64,000 nt of DNA from Dastarcus helophoroides (lineage: Eukaryota; Arthropoda; Insecta; Coleoptera; Bothrideridae), in NCBI GenBank assembly GCA_028583605.1, contig CM053331.1, positions 38,087,283 through 38,151,282 of the forward strand, read 5' to 3'. This document shows positions 38,201 to 45,799 of the stretch, piece after piece. Both the position numbers and the translations under genes were made by a program. The notes below the pieces were generated by a model that was not told where the DNA came from, did not search any database, and was given only the letters and a program-made list of their open reading frames with translations. The stretch's first letter is position 1; each line of letters begins with the position of its first letter.

Positions 38201-40210
38201 TTATGGAAATTCGACTTTTTATAAAAACGTTTGGATGTTAGAATTTGAAGGGGAGGGGGGTTATTTAAAGTTTACAACAAAGGCGGCTAATGGGCGCACA
38301 AAGGATTGGAGTTCAGGAGCGTGGATGATGTCCTTTTTCTTAGTTCTTAGAGGGACGACAGATTTTTCTCTCTTTTTTTTGTCATCAACTTATTTTCGGG
38401 AACGATATTTTATTGATCATAAAATCTCCCTTATAAACCTCCCTTATATTTAGTTAAAGTTCTGTGACCGTGACTAGAAAAAATGTTCCGTTTTTTTTTA
38501 CTTTCGGAACATTTGTTAGTATTCGAGTTGAATATACCAAACTGACGAGATCTAACAAGATCGAAACCGGTCTTTGGTTTCCAAACTTTGAAACTACTAA
38601 ATGTTCAAACCTATTGGTCTGTGCATTTGAATTACTTACATTTCCAAAGAATATTGAAAAAATAAATAGAGGCAACAAGCAGCTCATTAATAGAACGACA
38701 CTATCACATAATATTGATAATGTTAAACATATCGCACCTATTGAATTTCGTTTTATTGTTGCTTTATTATAACGCACCGCTCAGGAATTTTAAAATAAAA
38801 GTTATTTCCACGAAATATGACAACGACGGCGAGATTATCAATTTATTTTAAGTTTTATATGAACAATAGTAAATTAAAAATAAAAAGCAATTAGAAAATT
38901 GAGCAATAAAAAACCTTTATTTTATAATTATTCTATTACAAGCTTTCGCTCCCTATTTGACGCCTTAAGAAGATGAATTTTCAAAAATTCTTTCTTAGTG
39001 TTCACCTACGTCATATGAGGAATTTCTGTGCAAAATTTCATGCTCGAAGATGCACTATGGATCTACCTGAAAGAAGAGATTAACTCAGATCTTACCAATC
39101 AGTGTCCAAAGTGGGCAAATTTTTGAGCGGACAAAGCTCTATAAAAATCTGAATTTATTGATAATTAAAATTAATCTTTTTTTAATTTCCTTTTCTTTTA
39201 TCTGAAATAGAAGCCTCAAGCTCGTTATTCCAGAAAAAAATATTTAAAATTCGTTCCCCCCTCACCTCCATTTTAGTCAATGTGAGGACTAAGGGAGTTC
39301 CCTTCGAAAACCCAAGGAGAAGTAATTTGCTAGACTGGAACGAGTTTTCGGAAAATCCCAATTTCAATTTACTTCCTAAAATTTTAAACTCTACATTTCG
39401 ATTTTTTCTATATATTTTGGCCAAATTTAGACTTTCAATTCGAGCTTCCAAAGGTACCAAATGATGTTCAGAGGGTGTCAACCCCCTTCTTAATAATGAA
39501 TTAAACTAAAGTAAGTAAAAATATTTATTTGGAAGCAATTATTAAGAAGCTGAAGCTATATTAATGTTCAAATGAAGGGTTTATCTATTATATAGAATCA
39601 GTAGGTAGGGAACATGTATTTCGTCAGCCAAACTGACATTGTCAAACGTTCTAATCTAATTGCTTAGCAAAGAAAGTATCCTTTTCTATTGATACAGTAT
39701 CCCTGTGGTCAATGCGGAAGGAGCAAAAGGCTCCCTGAAATGCAATTAACAGTAAACTACTCCATACCAAGCTTAGGAGAATGTCAGCATTGTATTTTTT
39801 TTTTTTTCGTTACTTTATCTAGTGATTCCCTAGTTTTTTCTTACCTGGGCCAACACGCATCTTTCGCACGGCGAAAAATACATGAAAAACTTCGAAAGAA
39901 ACCCCTCATCGTAGAGTAGCTGCTCCCATGTGAGTTGTTTCGGTGGCGGCGGCCTGTGTTTTCTCGCGGCCAACACCAGAGGGGTGGCGGGCCCTTTGGG
40001 GGCGCGCGACGGCAACAACCTGGACGGTTTCTCCGGCGCGGAGACCGCCGGAGCACTGTTGCCGCCGCCCCCGCAAAAGACGTTCGTAACGCGCTCCATG
40101 ACGCTGCCTTTCGGCGAGTGATGTTTGGTGCGGAGTCCGAGGCCATTGATGCGCTTGGACAATTCCGCCGAAGCGCGCTCCACCACCCCCTGGGCGGACA
40201 TCGAGGACAT
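17278..40210 (-). CDS. Fbxl16: F-box/LRR protein 16, six exons over 23 kb
   Basis: Exons (- strand): 40210-39845, 30561-30268, 21770-21479, 18110-17915, 17848-17700, 17426-17278. Phases agree and give 481 residues (human FBXL16: 479). Exon 1 carries a Pro/Ala-rich N-terminus and the first half of the F-box ([11 protein letters not shown]), completed in exon 2 by [16 protein letters not shown]. The leucine-rich repeats follow: [14 protein letters not shown] and [15 protein letters not shown] (exon 3), [20 protein letters not shown] and [15 protein letters not shown] (exon 4), [14 protein letters not shown] (exon 5), [12 protein letters not shown] and the C-terminus LPRCLVIE (exon 6). Start: ATG in context ACCATGT; the frame stays open upstream only to a TAA at 40241-40243. 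The protein is an atypical F-box protein whose ubiquitin-ligase role is uncertain even in mammals. Introns 1-3 (9.3, 8.5 and 3.4 kb) are nearly all repeats. Confidence 0.96.
17515..17635. repeat. 16-bp tandem repeat in last Fbxl16 intron
   Basis: Seven to eight copies of a unit close to GTTTGTATCTTATTAA, with variants at the third and fourth bases and one TATTTTATT copy. The array nearly fills the 273-bp intron between exons 5 and 6. Confidence 0.85.
18339..19460. repeat. ~385-bp tandem repeat, three diverged copies
   Basis: Copies begin near 18339, 18736 and 19111, each opening with a form of TTTGGG..CTT..GTATTGACTT, then TTCACGTTTAACAAAA, CTTCTCAGAAAA and a TTCGAAACA segment. The plus strand is T-rich, so the Fbxl16 pre-mRNA here is A-rich. 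Lies in intron 3 of Fbxl16. Confidence 0.7.
19460..19660. repeat. 80-bp tandem repeat, 2.5 copies
   Basis: Unit starting CTAATTGATGTCCATCSTACG at about 19464, 19544 and 19625, containing TCTCGAAATGTGACAAGTTC. The CATC..TACG segment is the inverse of a module (CGTAGAAAGGACATCGATTA) that marks the ends or junctions of repeats at 33.2-37.7 kb and 45.8-47.3 kb, so this is probably a relic end of the same family. Confidence 0.75.
19661..21478. other. Fbxl16 intron 3 remainder, T-rich low complexity
   Basis: AT-rich with many oligo-T runs and TTTTCTCTAAA-like motifs in loose, highly diverged repetition (20230-21170). Near 20118 there is a single copy of the junction module (TACGAAGGCGTAGAACGAGC). 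No coding frame. Confidence 0.55.
21771..22600. other. Fbxl16 intron 2, first part
   Basis: Fairly unique sequence directly after exon 3 until about 22180, then increasingly purine-rich plus-strand sequence with GAAAAA and TTTTGAGAAA motifs that look like strongly diverged copies of the array that follows. The oligo-A tract near 22322 is typical of this block. Confidence 0.5.
22600..25250. repeat. 348-bp tandem satellite array
   Basis: The same landmark (GCGAAAGCTAA, with variants) occurs at about 22940, 23288, 23636, 23984, 24334, 24682 and 25030: steps of 348, 348, 348, 350, 348 and 348 bp. The central copies (23290-24680) are very alike; the outer ones are more diverged. Each monomer carries TTTTTCCGGAGAAAAAAG and AACGTGGTGCAAATTTC. 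The plus strand is purine-rich. Each monomer has a minus-strand frame of about 114 codons; see findings for why I do not call it a gene. Confidence 0.95.
25251..26700. repeat. Degenerate satellite between the two arrays
   Basis: Purine-rich plus strand with recurring fragments of the next array (TTTCGAGGAAAA, GTCGAATTTTGA, ATAAAACGGAAATTT-like) at irregular spacing. Probably old, decayed monomers of the 516-bp family and possibly of a third family. Confidence 0.6.
26700..28980. repeat. 516-bp tandem satellite array
   Basis: The landmark GGTTAAATAGTGAAATAAAA occurs at about 26821, 27337, 27853, 28371 and 28905: steps of 516, 516, 518 and 534 bp. The last step is longer because of an extra 18-bp copy of ATGACGATATTTCGAAAA near 28640. 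Copies at 27240-28270 are almost identical. The plus strand is purine-rich; open frames up to 214 codons on that strand exist because A-rich sequence here has few stops and one copy lost an A in a poly-A run. Confidence 0.95.
28981..29895. other. Fbxl16 intron 2, array tail and unique sequence
   Basis: After a short decayed array tail (to about 29110) comes about 750 bp of non-repetitive sequence, including a short inverted repeat TACTTCCTACCTTT / AAAGGTAGGAAAA near 29550 and an oligo-T run near 29526. No gene recognised. Confidence 0.5.
29896..30126. mobile_element. Family B MITE, second full-length copy
   Basis: Same order of parts as 7509-7748: GGCACGGACTGGTCCTTGC, CAATCTTGTCTCCTGAAGCC, the hairpin AACGCGTTTCGATAGCCAAG / TGGCTATCGAAATGCGTT, and the right end GGTTTCAGGGGACAAGATTT. 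It lies about 140 bp from exon 2 of Fbxl16, in intron 2. Confidence 0.8.
30760..31570. repeat. ~265-bp tandem repeat, three copies
   Basis: The landmark AAAATATCAATCTTGAGGAA recurs at about 30873, 31134 and 31403 (steps 261 and 269), followed each time by AAATCTCAT, a TTAATTGTC segment, GGAATTTGG and AATAGTCGAAATTT. Intron 1 of Fbxl16. Confidence 0.8.
31930..32262. repeat. ~120-bp tandem repeat, three copies
   Basis: The landmark TGGTCACGAAAA (first copy TGGCCACGAAAA) is at about 31937, 32058 and 32175 (steps 121 and 117), with AAAAGCTGAACTGTT and a GTGAAAA..TTTGAGGTCGA segment in each. Intron 1 of Fbxl16. Confidence 0.8.
32285..32835 (-). pseudogene. 3' fragment of a non-LTR retrotransposon reverse transcriptase ORF
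   Basis: On the minus strand the frame reads, in order, [53 protein letters not shown], then a TAG stop and frame changes, then [32 protein letters not shown]. This order is the usual C-terminal tail of insect non-LTR (jockey/CR1-type) ORF2 proteins, after the polymerase core. A 91-bp internal tandem duplication (near 32400-32580) repeats the stretch encoding TMGTSVYGD, and stops interrupt the frame, so it is a dead 5'-truncated copy. It lies in intron 1 of Fbxl16, in the same transcriptional sense. Confidence 0.85.
32836..33210. other. Fbxl16 intron 1, AT-rich spacer
   Basis: Low-complexity AT-rich sequence between the retrotransposon fragment and the TCGAAATTTCGA array block. No repeat period or coding frame is clear. 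Confidence 0.5.
33212..37876. repeat. 4.6-kb TCGAAATTTCGA array block with opposite-facing halves
   Basis: Hundreds of copies of a unit of about 17-20 bp built on the palindrome CGAAATTTCG. From 33250 to 34180 the linkers are pyrimidine-rich (CTCGAAATTTCGACTTTAAT); from 34300 to 37876 they are purine-rich (GTCGAAATTTCGAGAAAAAA), i.e. the inverse. A module of the form CGTACGAAG..GTAGACAAGAYGTC is at about 33530 and 33870, and its inverse (GACATCCTTTCTACGC) at about 37657. At 37700-37876 the unit becomes a clean 19-bp repeat (AATTTAAAGTCGAAATTTCG). The larger spacing in 34.8-36.9 kb also shows longer-range copies (AGACGAGAAATAAGTGGAAA). Intron 1 of Fbxl16. Confidence 0.9.
34185..34300. repeat. 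Single copy of the 46-kb array core
   Basis: About 115 bp at the point where the array orientation flips. It contains GGCAGATGACAATTGCGTCC, AATATTGACAATTGGCA and TTTTTAATTACCAAAAT. The same order of landmarks occurs five times at 46.0-47.0 kb (TTAGGCAGATGA, GCGTCCC, TATTGACAGTTGGC, TTTTAATTA), so the two loci share ancestry. Confidence 0.8.
37877..39844. other. Fbxl16 intron 1, exon-proximal part
   Basis: Mostly unremarkable AT-rich sequence. Contains the family A repeat at 38508-38632 and an oligo-T tract near 39798. I see no further exon: exon 1 ends at 39845 with a clean CAG|GTAAG donor that joins exon 2 in phase. Confidence 0.55.
38508..38632. repeat. Dispersed family A repeat copy
   Basis: Contains GGAACATTTGTTAGTATTCG, CCAAACTGACGAGATCTAAC, GGTTTCCAAACTTTGAAAC and CCTATTGGTCTGTGCATTTGA in the same order as the inverted segment at about 12275-12396. 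Intron 1 of Fbxl16. Confidence 0.75.
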
Positions 40211-40470
40211 GGTGCTCCAAGGCACTCTCACGGCTCCACGTTACACAACCTCATCCCGGGCCAAGTTGGGTCGCGCGCGGCCGTGGCAGACGGGATGTCT
40301 ACTGGTGCTGCCAGCAGTCGATACGATTCGCGAGCGCCCACAACAAACGCCGTCCGATCGACGTCGATCAATAACCGTTCGCCACCCTCCGTCGCGGCGC
40401 GCCGGTCCCTTGCGCCGCACCGCAACCCCAATCGCAAAATTCAAAATACTACCTTTCAAACTCTCTTCAT
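39845..40470 (-). promoter_or_regulatory. CpG-rich first exon and upstream region of Fbxl16
   Basis: A sharply GC-rich, CpG-dense stretch in an otherwise AT-rich window (for instance GGCGGCGGCCTG, GGGGGCGCGCGACGG, GGTCGCGCGCGGCCG). It covers coding exon 1 and about 250 bp upstream of the ATG at 40210. In insects without strong germline CpG methylation such stretches commonly survive around promoters, so this probably holds the 5'-UTR and core promoter. I cannot place a transcription start. Confidence 0.5.
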
Positions 40471-40639
40471 TAATTCATTAGTTTCAAAATCTGGTTTATA
40501 ATTTCGAATATTATTTTCCCAATATTTCCAATTTTTTTGACATAAATTATGCTTAAACTTCAACTTTTCTCTGAAAATTCTTATATACGTTAACTGTTTA
40601 AATTTGGAATTTTATGACTATTTTTTCCCTAAACTTTTA

Positions 40640-42660
40640 ACCTAAAATGTTGAGGTTTTTTTGGAAATTATTAATTGGTTTCGAAGTTTCACTATTTTTT
40701 TAAGTTTCGGTTTAATTTCGAGATTTCTCACTTTTTTGTATAAACCGTGGGTCTTTTAAAATGTAAATTTTGCTCAAAATTTCGTTTACGCTTTCAGTGT
40801 TTTATTTTTCCCTCAAAGTTCAAGCAAAATCACGATTTCCACCCTTAATAGAAATGTTGGATTTATCAGAAAAATTCTCTTTTAATTTTGTGATTTGGCT
40901 TTTTTCCGAACTCGAAATCCAGAGTTTTTTTGAAATGTTTAAAGCAAATTTCACTTTTGCCCCGAAATTGTTACTTTTTTAAAATGTTGCGGATTTTTCT
41001 TTGGCGATTATTAGTTTTTCCGCTGTTTCACCATTTTACTCAAGTTTCATTTTAAACTCGAAATTTCTTTATAAATTCTTACTTTTTCGTATAAACTGTG
41101 GGTCTTTTAAAATGCGAATTTTCCTCAAAATTTTGTTTACATTACAATTCTCAAAATCTCGACTTTTTTCGAATTAAAATTTGAATTTTATCGCTATAAA
41201 CATCGAGTTTATTCGTGTGAAAGTGCGCTTGAAATTTTTGAAAAATTAGACATTTTTTTTGTTTTGAAGTCAAGTGAATTCGAGGGTAAGAAATCAAAAT
41301 TCCAGACAACAAATTGTGTTAATTTTATTCAAAATTTTGCGCCTAACCTCGGAATGTTTGATTTTTTTTGGGAATCTGCAACTTTGGATTCGCAATTTTA
41401 CATTTTTCTAGAAAGTTTATCCTTCCAGGCCGCAGTTTTACCATTTTACTCAAGTTTCAGTTTAAACTCGAAATTTCTTTATAAATTCTTACTTTTTCGT
41501 ATAAACTGTGGGTCCTTTAAAATGCGAATTTTCCTCAAAATTTTGTTTACATTACAATTCTCAAAATCTCGACTTTTTTCGAATTAAAATTTGAATTTTA
41601 TCGCTATAAACATCGAGTTTCTTCGTGTGAAAGTGCGCTTGAAATTTTTGAAAAATTAGACATTTTTTTGTTTCGAAGTCAAGTGAATTCGAGGGTAAAA
41701 AATCAAAATTCCAGACAACAAATTGTATTAATTTTATTCAAAATTTCGCGCCTAACCTCGGAATGTTTGATTTTTTTTGGGAATCTGCAACTTTGGACTC
41801 GCAACTTTACATTTTTTTAGAAAGTTTATCCTTCCAGGCCGTAGTTTTACCATTTTACTCAAATTTCAGTTTAAACTCGAAATTTCTTTATAAATTCTTA
41901 CTTTTTCGTATAAACTGTGGGTTCTTTAAAATGAGAATTTTCCTCAAAATTTTGTTTACATTACAATTCTCAAAATCTTGACTTTTTTCGAATTAAAATT
42001 TGAATTTTATCGCTATAAACATCGAGTTTCTTCGTGTGAAAGTGCGCTTGAAATTTTTGAAAAATTAGACACTTTTTTGTTTTGAAGTCAAGTGAATTCG
42101 AGGGTAAAAAATCAAAATTCCAGACAACAAATTGTATTAATTTTATTCAAAATTTCACGCCTAACCTCAGAATGTATGATTTTTTTTGGGAAACTGCAAC
42201 TTTGGATTCGCAACTTTACATTTTTCTAGAAATTTTATCCTTCCAGGCCGTAGTTTTACCTTTTTACTCAAGTTTCAGTTTAACTCGAATTTTTTTTATA
42301 AATTCTTACTTTTTCGTATAAACTGTGGGTCTTTTAAAATGCGAATTTTCCTCAAAATTTTGTTTACATTATAATTCTCAAAATCTCGACTTTTTTCGAA
42401 TTAAAATTTGAATTTTATCGCTATAAACATCGAGTTTCTTCGTGTGAAAGTGCGCTTGAAATTTTTGAAAAATTAGACATTTTTTTGTTTTGAAGTCAAG
42501 TGAATTCGAGGGTAAAAAATCAAAATTCCAGACAACAAATTGTATTAATTTTATTCAAAATTTCACGCCTAACCTCAGAATGTATGATTTTTTTTGGGAA
42601 ACTGCAACTTTGGATTCACATTTTTACATTTTTCTAGAAATTTTATCCTTCCAGGCTAGT
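40640..42660. repeat. 409-bp tandem satellite array
   Basis: The landmark GAAGTCAAGTGAATTCGAGG occurs at about 41266, 41675, 42084 and 42492 (steps 409, 409 and 408). Each unit also has TATAAACTGTGGGTC, TATAAACATCGAGTTT, GTGTGAAAGTGCGCTTG and CTTCCAGGC. More diverged copies reach back to about 40640 (TATAAACCGTGGGTC at about 40740). The plus strand is T-rich. The array is upstream of Fbxl16, between it and the Nxf-like gene. Confidence 0.95.
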
Positions 42661-43545
42661 TTAAATACTGAACTTCGAAGAATTCTGTTGAATTAATCGA
42701 ATTTTCGATATTAAATACAAGCGCCCTCGGCGCAAATGCATTTAGATACGTTAAACTCAACCAATGTATCCCAAATGTCGACTTATTTTCCAAAAATGTT
42801 CAGTTCAAACCACAAAATTACATTTCTTCAAAATGTTAGCTTTGAAATCAAAACTTTTGGTTAAATATCTGCTGTTACAAATTTTGAGTTTTTTCCAAAA
42901 TTTGATTCTATTTAAATCCAGAGTTAAATTTGAAATTTGAATTTTCGGCTGAGCAGTTTCGCTCGATTTTGGCTCGAACCAAATTTCGTTCAATTTTGAT
43001 TCGAATCGAAACCGTGACCGGAACTAGGTTTTTGACGGAGAAACCCAACTTGGATTAGTTTTAAAATCGAAATTTCTTGTTACGCTTGAATTCGTTCCGT
43101 AAGTCGTTGATTCAGTATATAGAGTCAACGTATAAGTAAATTAGAACTTTTTGTGTACAATATTTAAGAAAATTTATAATGAAACTTGTACTAGGAAATT
43201 ACAATTAATCATTTTAATAACAATTAAAGTATATTTCAAGTCATGAATAACATCTACTTTTAAATTCTATAAATAAATTATTTCTTTAATTTATTAAATA
43301 TAAAACAAAATTGGACAAAATATATTTCGTTAACATCAGTAATATAATACAATACAAAAATATATAAACCTTCGAAAGATGTTTAACTGTTTGCTCAGGC
43401 ATCTTCGCCACGCATGTCTTATTCCAATAAGTTTCCTGTCTTCAAAAATGCATTAATCTTCTCATAAATCCCTGCACTCGCTTTTCATCTGCATAATTTA
43501 CTTTCTAAGACTTAAAATTCGGTAAAAAAACCATTTTACATTCAA
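42661..43545. other. Intergenic, between the 409-bp array and the Nxf-like gene
   Basis: AT-rich, non-repetitive. The part next to 43546 probably holds the 3'-UTR of the Nxf-like gene; candidate AATAAA signals on the minus strand exist near 43286 but I cannot choose one. Nothing else recognised. Confidence 0.5.
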
Positions 43546-45177
43546 TTAATCTAAAACTATACCTAAATTACTACTTTTTATGTCATTCTTACTTATAAAG
43601 GCACTTTCAGGTATTTTATCCGCTTCAAATAAACTAATAAAGCCTAAAAGTGTATTTTCTAAGTCGAACTTTGAATCTTCCAAGTACTTTATCGACCACG
43701 TCTCATTCAGTCCTGTGATCTTTTGAAACGCCTTCACTAATAAATCGCAATGTTCGGTGGTAATCGCTCTTGGTAAATTAGTGAAAAAGGTACGATATTG
43801 TGTCAAAAAAGAGGAATTTACTTGAAAATTAAAGGCATTATATACGTGTAACATTTCATTGGTTATACAAAATTCATCATCCTTCCTCTCAAGCATAAAC
43901 ATCCTGCAGAACCCAAATAAAACATCATGGTTGAGTAATTTATTCGAGGGCTCCATGTATACCCCACAAATCACCACTGTTGCGCCGTGTTCAGTAAAAT
44001 GAACTAAATCAACTGTAAAAGTTGTTGGATCGTGTTTAGTTGCCGGCAGTTCTTTTAAAGCATCAATGATCTTTAAATTGCCTCTAATTAGAACCCTCAG
44101 TTTTGAAAACTCCTTCGCTTGACTAATATTATTCACTATTATCTTACAGAATTCAACTTTTTCTTCTGAATAAAACGTTCCTTTATGCTGATATGTTCCT
44201 GAAAATGTCGCGCTTTCGTGATACAGCGATTTCAACACTTCCCTGTCAGTGTCATAATACGTAAAATATTGTCCTATAAATAAATGCACCACGTTGTAAG
44301 CGGTAGATTCGCAAAGAAAATTTTTTTTAAACGATGGAATATCCTCTTTTTGGGTTAACCTTACTCCATCTAAAATACAAACAGAAGGAAATACCTTTTT
44401 CACAGCCTTAACATACTCCCATTCGGTTATATTTCCACACAAAGGATTTCCATTAAACCACAATTCGCCCACATTCAGCTCTTTCATACAAACCAAATCG
44501 ACAAAATCTTCAACTAAATTTTTACCTAAATCCAGCTCAACCAAATACAAACCAGCAAGAGCTTTTAATGGCAATAATGTTTTTATCTCGTTATTTGTTA
44601 ATATGATTTTCTTAGGAAACAAAGTCTTAGCAATGCGGAGTACAAAATACATAATCTTAGGCTGACTCAGTGGCATATATTCAGTTAAAGATTTCTCACT
44701 TTCAAACCTATCCAAATTTAATATTTTCGTAAACGAGTCATATCTCATTTTCAAGGCACGGGTAACATTTTTTTGCACATCAATCACAATAACACTAATT
44801 GTTGAAAAATTCAATACCATTTCCACTCTAAAAGGTATCGCAGCATTGGCGGGGTTTGGCACTTCCAAATTCGCTTCACATAATTTAAAAATAGCCTTCG
44901 GACAGTTTCGTACCAAAAACATACTGCATTTCTCAGTTTTTACATAACAAGCTGGGATCAAATCGCTCGGATACACATAATCCATCAGCAGCTTCAAAAG
45001 GCGATTTCTGTTGTGTTTCTCACCGTTAAAAACGATAATTTTATGCCAAATTGAGGGGTTTTCCAAAACGGATTCGTTTTTTGTCAGCAGCGCCTTACTT
45101 AGCGCCCCTTTGTCAATTATTACTGCTTCGGGACCATTTTCGATTTGTGATATGTTGACAGTTTTGGAAAGAGCCAT
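43546..45177 (-). CDS. Nuclear RNA export factor paralogue (Nxf2/Nxf3-like), intronless
   Basis: A single 543-residue frame with the full NXF order: an RRM-like domain (about residues 43-125; IWHKIIVFNGEKHNRNRLL), leucine-rich repeats (about 150-275; LVELDLGKNLVEDF, ELWFNGNPLCGN, FPSVCILDGVRL), an NTF2-like domain (about 290-460; VVHLFIGQYFTYYDTDREVL) and a C-terminal UBA-like TAP-C domain (about 488-541; LLVKAFQKITGLNETWSIKY). It is shorter at the N-terminus than TAP/NXF1 (619 residues in human) and quite diverged, so I read it as a paralogue rather than the general mRNA exporter. In Drosophila, Nxf2 acts with Panoramix in piRNA-guided co-transcriptional silencing and Nxf3 exports piRNA-cluster transcripts; which of these, if either, applies here is inference. 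The start is the first ATG (ACGATGG). Lack of introns suggests a retrocopy origin. Confidence 0.88.
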   Translation of the reverse strand: MALSKTVNISQIENGPEAVIIDKGALSKALLTKNESVLENPSIWHKIIVFNGEKHNRNRLLKLLMDYVYPSDLIPACYVKTEKCSMFLVRNCPKAIFKLCEANLEVPNPANAAIPFRVEMVLNFSTISVIVIDVQKNVTRALKMRYDSFTKILNLDRFESEKSLTEYMPLSQPKIMYFVLRIAKTLFPKKIILTNNEIKTLLPLKALAGLYLVELDLGKNLVEDFVDLVCMKELNVGELWFNGNPLCGNITEWEYVKAVKKVFPSVCILDGVRLTQKEDIPSFKKNFLCESTAYNVVHLFIGQYFTYYDTDREVLKSLYHESATFSGTYQHKGTFYSEEKVEFCKIIVNNISQAKEFSKLRVLIRGNLKIIDALKELPATKHDPTTFTVDLVHFTEHGATVVICGVYMEPSNKLLNHDVLFGFCRMFMLERKDDEFCITNEMLHVYNAFNFQVNSSFLTQYRTFFTNLPRAITTEHCDLLVKAFQKITGLNETWSIKYLEDSKFDLENTLLGFISLFEADKIPESAFISKNDIKSSNLGIVLD

Positions 45178-45493
45178 CGTTGGTTGTTCGCCGCATTTAA
45201 TATTAAATATATGCTTCGCAACGATTCAAATCCTTTGACTATATTATTTATGTAATCTAAGTTTAAATAGTAAAAGTATTAACTCGTAAAGTGAGGTTAA
45301 TATTATTTAAAAATACGGACGTATGATCTATTCGAAAAGTGACCTACCACTTGGTAACTATGTCATCTATGGTTTTCATAGAGCTTAAAGGATCATAGAG
45401 TTTTTAACCTAGAGATGAGGAATTCTTTAGAAAAAAAGAACTTGTAAAAATCGGTTTTACTAAACAAAAAAAAACGACTAATTTTTATGATAT

Positions 45494-45701
45494 TGTAGGA
45501 CGATAAAATTCAAATTTGAATTTGACGGCCAATCTCGATGACAGATGGCAGCCCCGACTGTCACTAGCAGCTCCCGCGTTTTTACACAGAGTAGTCAGAC
45601 AAGTCTATGCGAGTGGTTGTTATAAGATGTGTGTGTTCCAGTTAATAAATCTTAATAAAAATCTCAAGTATTATTCACGGGTCTAGTAGCTCCCCCTTAC
45701 A
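45494..45701. mobile_element. Solo LTR, 208 bp, with ATAT target duplication
   Basis: Starts TGTAGGACGATAAAATTC and ends AGTAGCTCCCCCTTACA, i.e. TGT...ACA, and is flanked on both sides by ATAT (45490-45493 and 45702-45705). Inside near the 3' end are GTTAATAAATCTTAATAAA polyadenylation-like signals, as expected in the R region of a short Ty3/Gypsy-type LTR. No internal retrotransposon sequence is attached. It sits about 316 bp upstream of the ATG of the Nxf-like gene. Confidence 0.75.
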
Positions 45702-45799
45702 ATATCGAATCCTTGTTTCTTTCAAAATCCAATTATAATCAGCCATTAATTGCAAATTAACTTAACTGGACAAAGTAGAATATTTTTATTTTAAAGTGT

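Noticed and set aside
38454..38777. Frame of about 105 codons on each strand
   Set aside because: Both run through the dispersed family A repeat at 38508-38632; no protein similarity.
39830..40500. Overlapping plus-strand frames of up to 188 codons
   Set aside because: Antisense shadows of Fbxl16 exon 1 in CpG-rich DNA, where stops are rare.
43546..45177. Nxf-like gene as a processed pseudogene
   Set aside because: 543 codons without a stop or frameshift, all four domains complete, so it is more likely a working gene of retrocopy origin.
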